Source: Cyanobium sp. WAJ14-Wanaka (GTDB lineage Bacteria; Cyanobacteriota; Cyanobacteriia; PCC-6307; Cyanobiaceae). Taken from it: DNA of 64,000 bases. Positions within the stretch are counted from its first letter, which is position 1. The number at the start of each line of letters is the position of its first letter. A program made the translations under genes and the position numbers. Under the pieces are notes generated by a model. It saw nothing but the letters and a program-made list of their open reading frames with translations, was not told where the DNA came from and did no database searches. Shown one piece after another: positions 62,354 through 64,000 of the stretch. The stretch covers positions 372,001 to 436,000 of the forward strand of contig NZ_JAGQAZ010000002.1 of the NCBI RefSeq assembly GCF_024345375.1, in the 5' to 3' direction.

Positions 62354-63724
62354 TTAGGTTTTTGCGCATAGGTTTTGGGTTATTTTTTTTACAAGAAGAT
62401 TTATGCTTCTTGATTTGGGAAAATAATTCTCGTAATGTAATGGAGTACCTTTGGTTGGCGCCTTCCATATAGCTTTACCGTTTTCTATTTCTCCTGCTAT
62501 ATAGTTTGATATGCTGTGAAGTCTTTCTTCCTCTTCGCTAGAGCCCTTGATAAAATTTAGGGCTTTGGTCGAGCTAAACGAAGTGAGCAAAAATGCTAAT
62601 AAACAAATGTCCATATTGCAAGACTGTATTAATTTCGCATTTCTTTTTTGTTTTGGTTGTCTGCTTGCTGATTCGAGTATTAAATTGAAAGTATCTTTGT
62701 TTTTTTCTTCACAAAATCTTTTTTGTATTTCAGTCGCTGATGCTTCTCCCATCCACTGACGTAATGACGCAGATCGGGCAATGGGTATAATTGATTCCAC
62801 GAACTCATCTGCGTTGGAAACTAGTCGGCCTGTTCTTTGATCAATAATTATGGCAGATTCTGCAGGATTGCTAAAGCTTATCACGGGCATTCCCGATGCC
62901 ATTGCCTCCAGTATAGATTGCTCTCCCGTTCCATAGTGACTTGGCGAAAGTGGATATACAAATATATCTGAATTGAGTAGATAATCATGAATGTTTTCCT
63001 TTGGTCCCAGGAATCTAATCCTATGGGCATCATTTGGAATTTGACGTGATATGTATTCGTGATCTGGTCCTCCAATCACTGTTAAATCAAAGCCCATTCG
63101 GCTTAGCCGTGACATAATTTCTATTGTATCTGGGTGAAGTTTTGAAAATGAAACGGTTCCGATATATACAAGTCGATGTGCTATTTTAGGATATTTTCTC
63201 TTGTGAAACATTCTTAGATACGGTCGAAGATCTCGTGACGAATGAATTGTAACAAACTTTTCGGGATTTACCAAAATCTTGCCAGCGAGAGTAGCGGCAT
63301 TCTTGGATATACTTGAGCTAAAAATTACCTTATCGCACATATCTATCAGAAATTCAGGGATGATGCATGGTTCGTAGAGTCCGGAAATATGGCACCAACA
63401 TATAAGACGAGATGCTGGTAAGCCATCCTCAATTAGCAACCTACTCAAGAGTGGGTGGTTCCAGTAGTGCAGAATTACTATGTCTGCAGCATTAATTATT
63501 CCTCGAAGCTTTTCTTTCTTGTGTTTCCATAGGTTGTCGTGATATGTTATCTTTTCAGAGTTTAGGGTTTGAACCGTTGCTGGCTTGCAGGTATCAAGGC
63601 ATGCTATTGTATGTTTTGTAGAAGTATCATCCCTTGCATTTTTGAGCCAATCTACGAGAACCGATCCAACTCCGCCTCCTATATGTGGGGCAAGGTGAAG
63701 CACCTGCAAGACTTCTTGTTTCAT
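62354..63724 (-). CDS. GT4 family glycosyltransferase
   Basis: 456 residues, ATG at 63724. The N-terminal VLHLAPHIGGGVGSVLVDWL is the GT-B Gly-rich loop. HRLVYIGTVSFSKLHPDTIE opens the donor domain and GTGEQSILEAMASGMPVISF is the donor site, with the usual E-x-x-x-G. About 100 C-terminal residues after the fold (from about residue 355) are unlike other GT4 proteins and may be an accessory helical region. Convergent with the acetyltransferase gene, 6 bp apart. Confidence 0.85.
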   Translation of the reverse strand: MKQEVLQVLHLAPHIGGGVGSVLVDWLKNARDDTSTKHTIACLDTCKPATVQTLNSEKITYHDNLWKHKKEKLRGIINAADIVILHYWNHPLLSRLLIEDGLPASRLICWCHISGLYEPCIIPEFLIDMCDKVIFSSSISKNAATLAGKILVNPEKFVTIHSSRDLRPYLRMFHKRKYPKIAHRLVYIGTVSFSKLHPDTIEIMSRLSRMGFDLTVIGGPDHEYISRQIPNDAHRIRFLGPKENIHDYLLNSDIFVYPLSPSHYGTGEQSILEAMASGMPVISFSNPAESAIIIDQRTGRLVSNADEFVESIIPIARSASLRQWMGEASATEIQKRFCEEKNKDTFNLILESASRQPKQKRNAKLIQSCNMDICLLAFLLTSFSSTKALNFIKGSSEEEERLHSISNYIAGEIENGKAIWKAPTKGTPLHYENYFPKSRSINLLVKKITQNLCAKT

Positions 63725-63894
63725 TGGCTTTGTAGCATGTTAAAAAGAATGGGTTTAGGGTATGCTGATGCCCATGGTTACTGTAAACCTGTGAGGTTTG
63801 CCTAGCTAGGCCTAGAGAGCTAGGTCAATCTTTTCGGATATGTGCCTGGTTTCACCAGTTCAAATTGGTGTGATTGGCTCTTTGAGATGCCGGT

Positions 63895-64000
63895 TTAGCT
63901 GTTGTGTCTCACCACGTTGATCAGGAGAGCAGCTCGTTGAGCCGCTGCTTAGGGGATCGGCTGCCGAGGGCTGAGTGTTTCCTGATCCGGTTTTAGATCG
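63895..64000 (-). mobile_element. End of an insertion sequence with transposase C-terminus, cut by window edge
   Basis: The block 63895-63915 matches 29921-29941 (20 of 21) and is the probable IS terminus. Directly inside it a minus-strand frame ends in a stop at 63921-63923: NRIRKHSALGSRSPKQRLNE then LLS, the C-terminal pattern of IS3/IS481-type integrases (HSALGxxxPxxRL). A TAA at 63993-63995 interrupts that frame, so this copy looks decayed, or the frame shifts beyond the edge. Confidence 0.6.

Noticed and set aside
63785-63824. Tandem palindromes upstream of the last glycosyltransferase gene
   Set aside because: AAACCT/AGGTTT and CCTAGCTAGG hairpins are short, with only a weak T-run (TTTT) after them; not strong enough to call a terminator or operator.
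1-64000. CRISPR arrays, tRNA or rRNA genes
   Set aside because: No regularly spaced repeats and no cloverleaf or rRNA-like segments were noticed on either strand.

Overview
The window looks like chromosomal DNA of a cyanobacterium, most likely a picocyanobacterium of the Synechococcus/Cyanobium type. This is inferred from protein style: cyanobacterial-type RTX-like repeats, a secretion ABC protein with an N-terminal cyclic-nucleotide-binding-like domain, many TPR-glycosyltransferase fusions, and frequent TTG/GTG starts. No rRNA, tRNA or CRISPR array was seen, so the taxonomy is not proven. Almost everything recognisable serves the synthesis, modification or export of surface glycans or glycoproteins.

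Region 1 (0-26.8 kb, GC-rich) is a glycosyltransferase and secretion locus. It holds at least five GT4-type enzymes and one unclassified transferase, two TPR proteins with a SPINDLY/OGT-type (GT41) domain, two TPR-GT9 fusions and two stand-alone GT9-like proteins. A 748-residue RTX-like repeat protein (8.4-10.7 kb) lies about 6 kb from a type I secretion operon: TPR-GT9, a PpiC-type isomerase, a HlyB-like ABC transporter and HlyD, joined by start/stop overlaps (15.1-21.8 kb). The simplest reading is a surface protein that is glycosylated in the cytoplasm and exported by its own type I system. The outer-membrane TolC partner is not in the window.

Region 2 (26.8-29.8 kb) holds a small two-helix, coiled-coil protein between two direct repeats of about 124 bp, a methyltransferase and another glycosyltransferase.

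Region 3 (29.9-38.4 kb) is a tightly packed plus-strand operon for a heptose-like sugar. It has a GmhB-like phosphatase, an LhgO-like FAD oxidase, a nucleotidyltransferase, a GmhA-like isomerase, a methyltransferase, a zinc-type dehydrogenase, an HldE-like two-domain enzyme with the domain order reversed, and two extended SDR epimerase/dehydratases. Most junctions are ATGA/GTGA overlaps. It continues into ThDP enzymes: a fused E1 alpha-beta protein (38.4-40.4 kb) and a split transketolase (40.5-42.2 kb). Base composition shifts to AT-rich across this stretch.

Region 4 (42.2-55.1 kb, AT-rich) is an accessory island. Seven genes (43.3-50.1 kb: SDR, FkbM methyltransferase, dioxygenase-like protein, aldo/keto reductase-like protein, second SDR, DegT-like protein without the catalytic lysine, and a putative glycosyltransferase) lie between decayed copies of one IS3-type element. 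The 5 kb from 50.1 to 55.2 kb is an insertion-sequence graveyard (two IS3 groups and an ISAs1-type remnant).

Region 5 (55.2-64 kb, AT-rich) is mostly minus strand: an unidentified protein, an extended SDR, two tandem radical SAM/SPASM paralogs, a GT61-like transferase, a serine-acetyltransferase-like hexapeptide protein (plus strand) and a GT4 enzyme. The right edge enters another insertion sequence, one end of which also occurs as a footprint at 29.92 kb.
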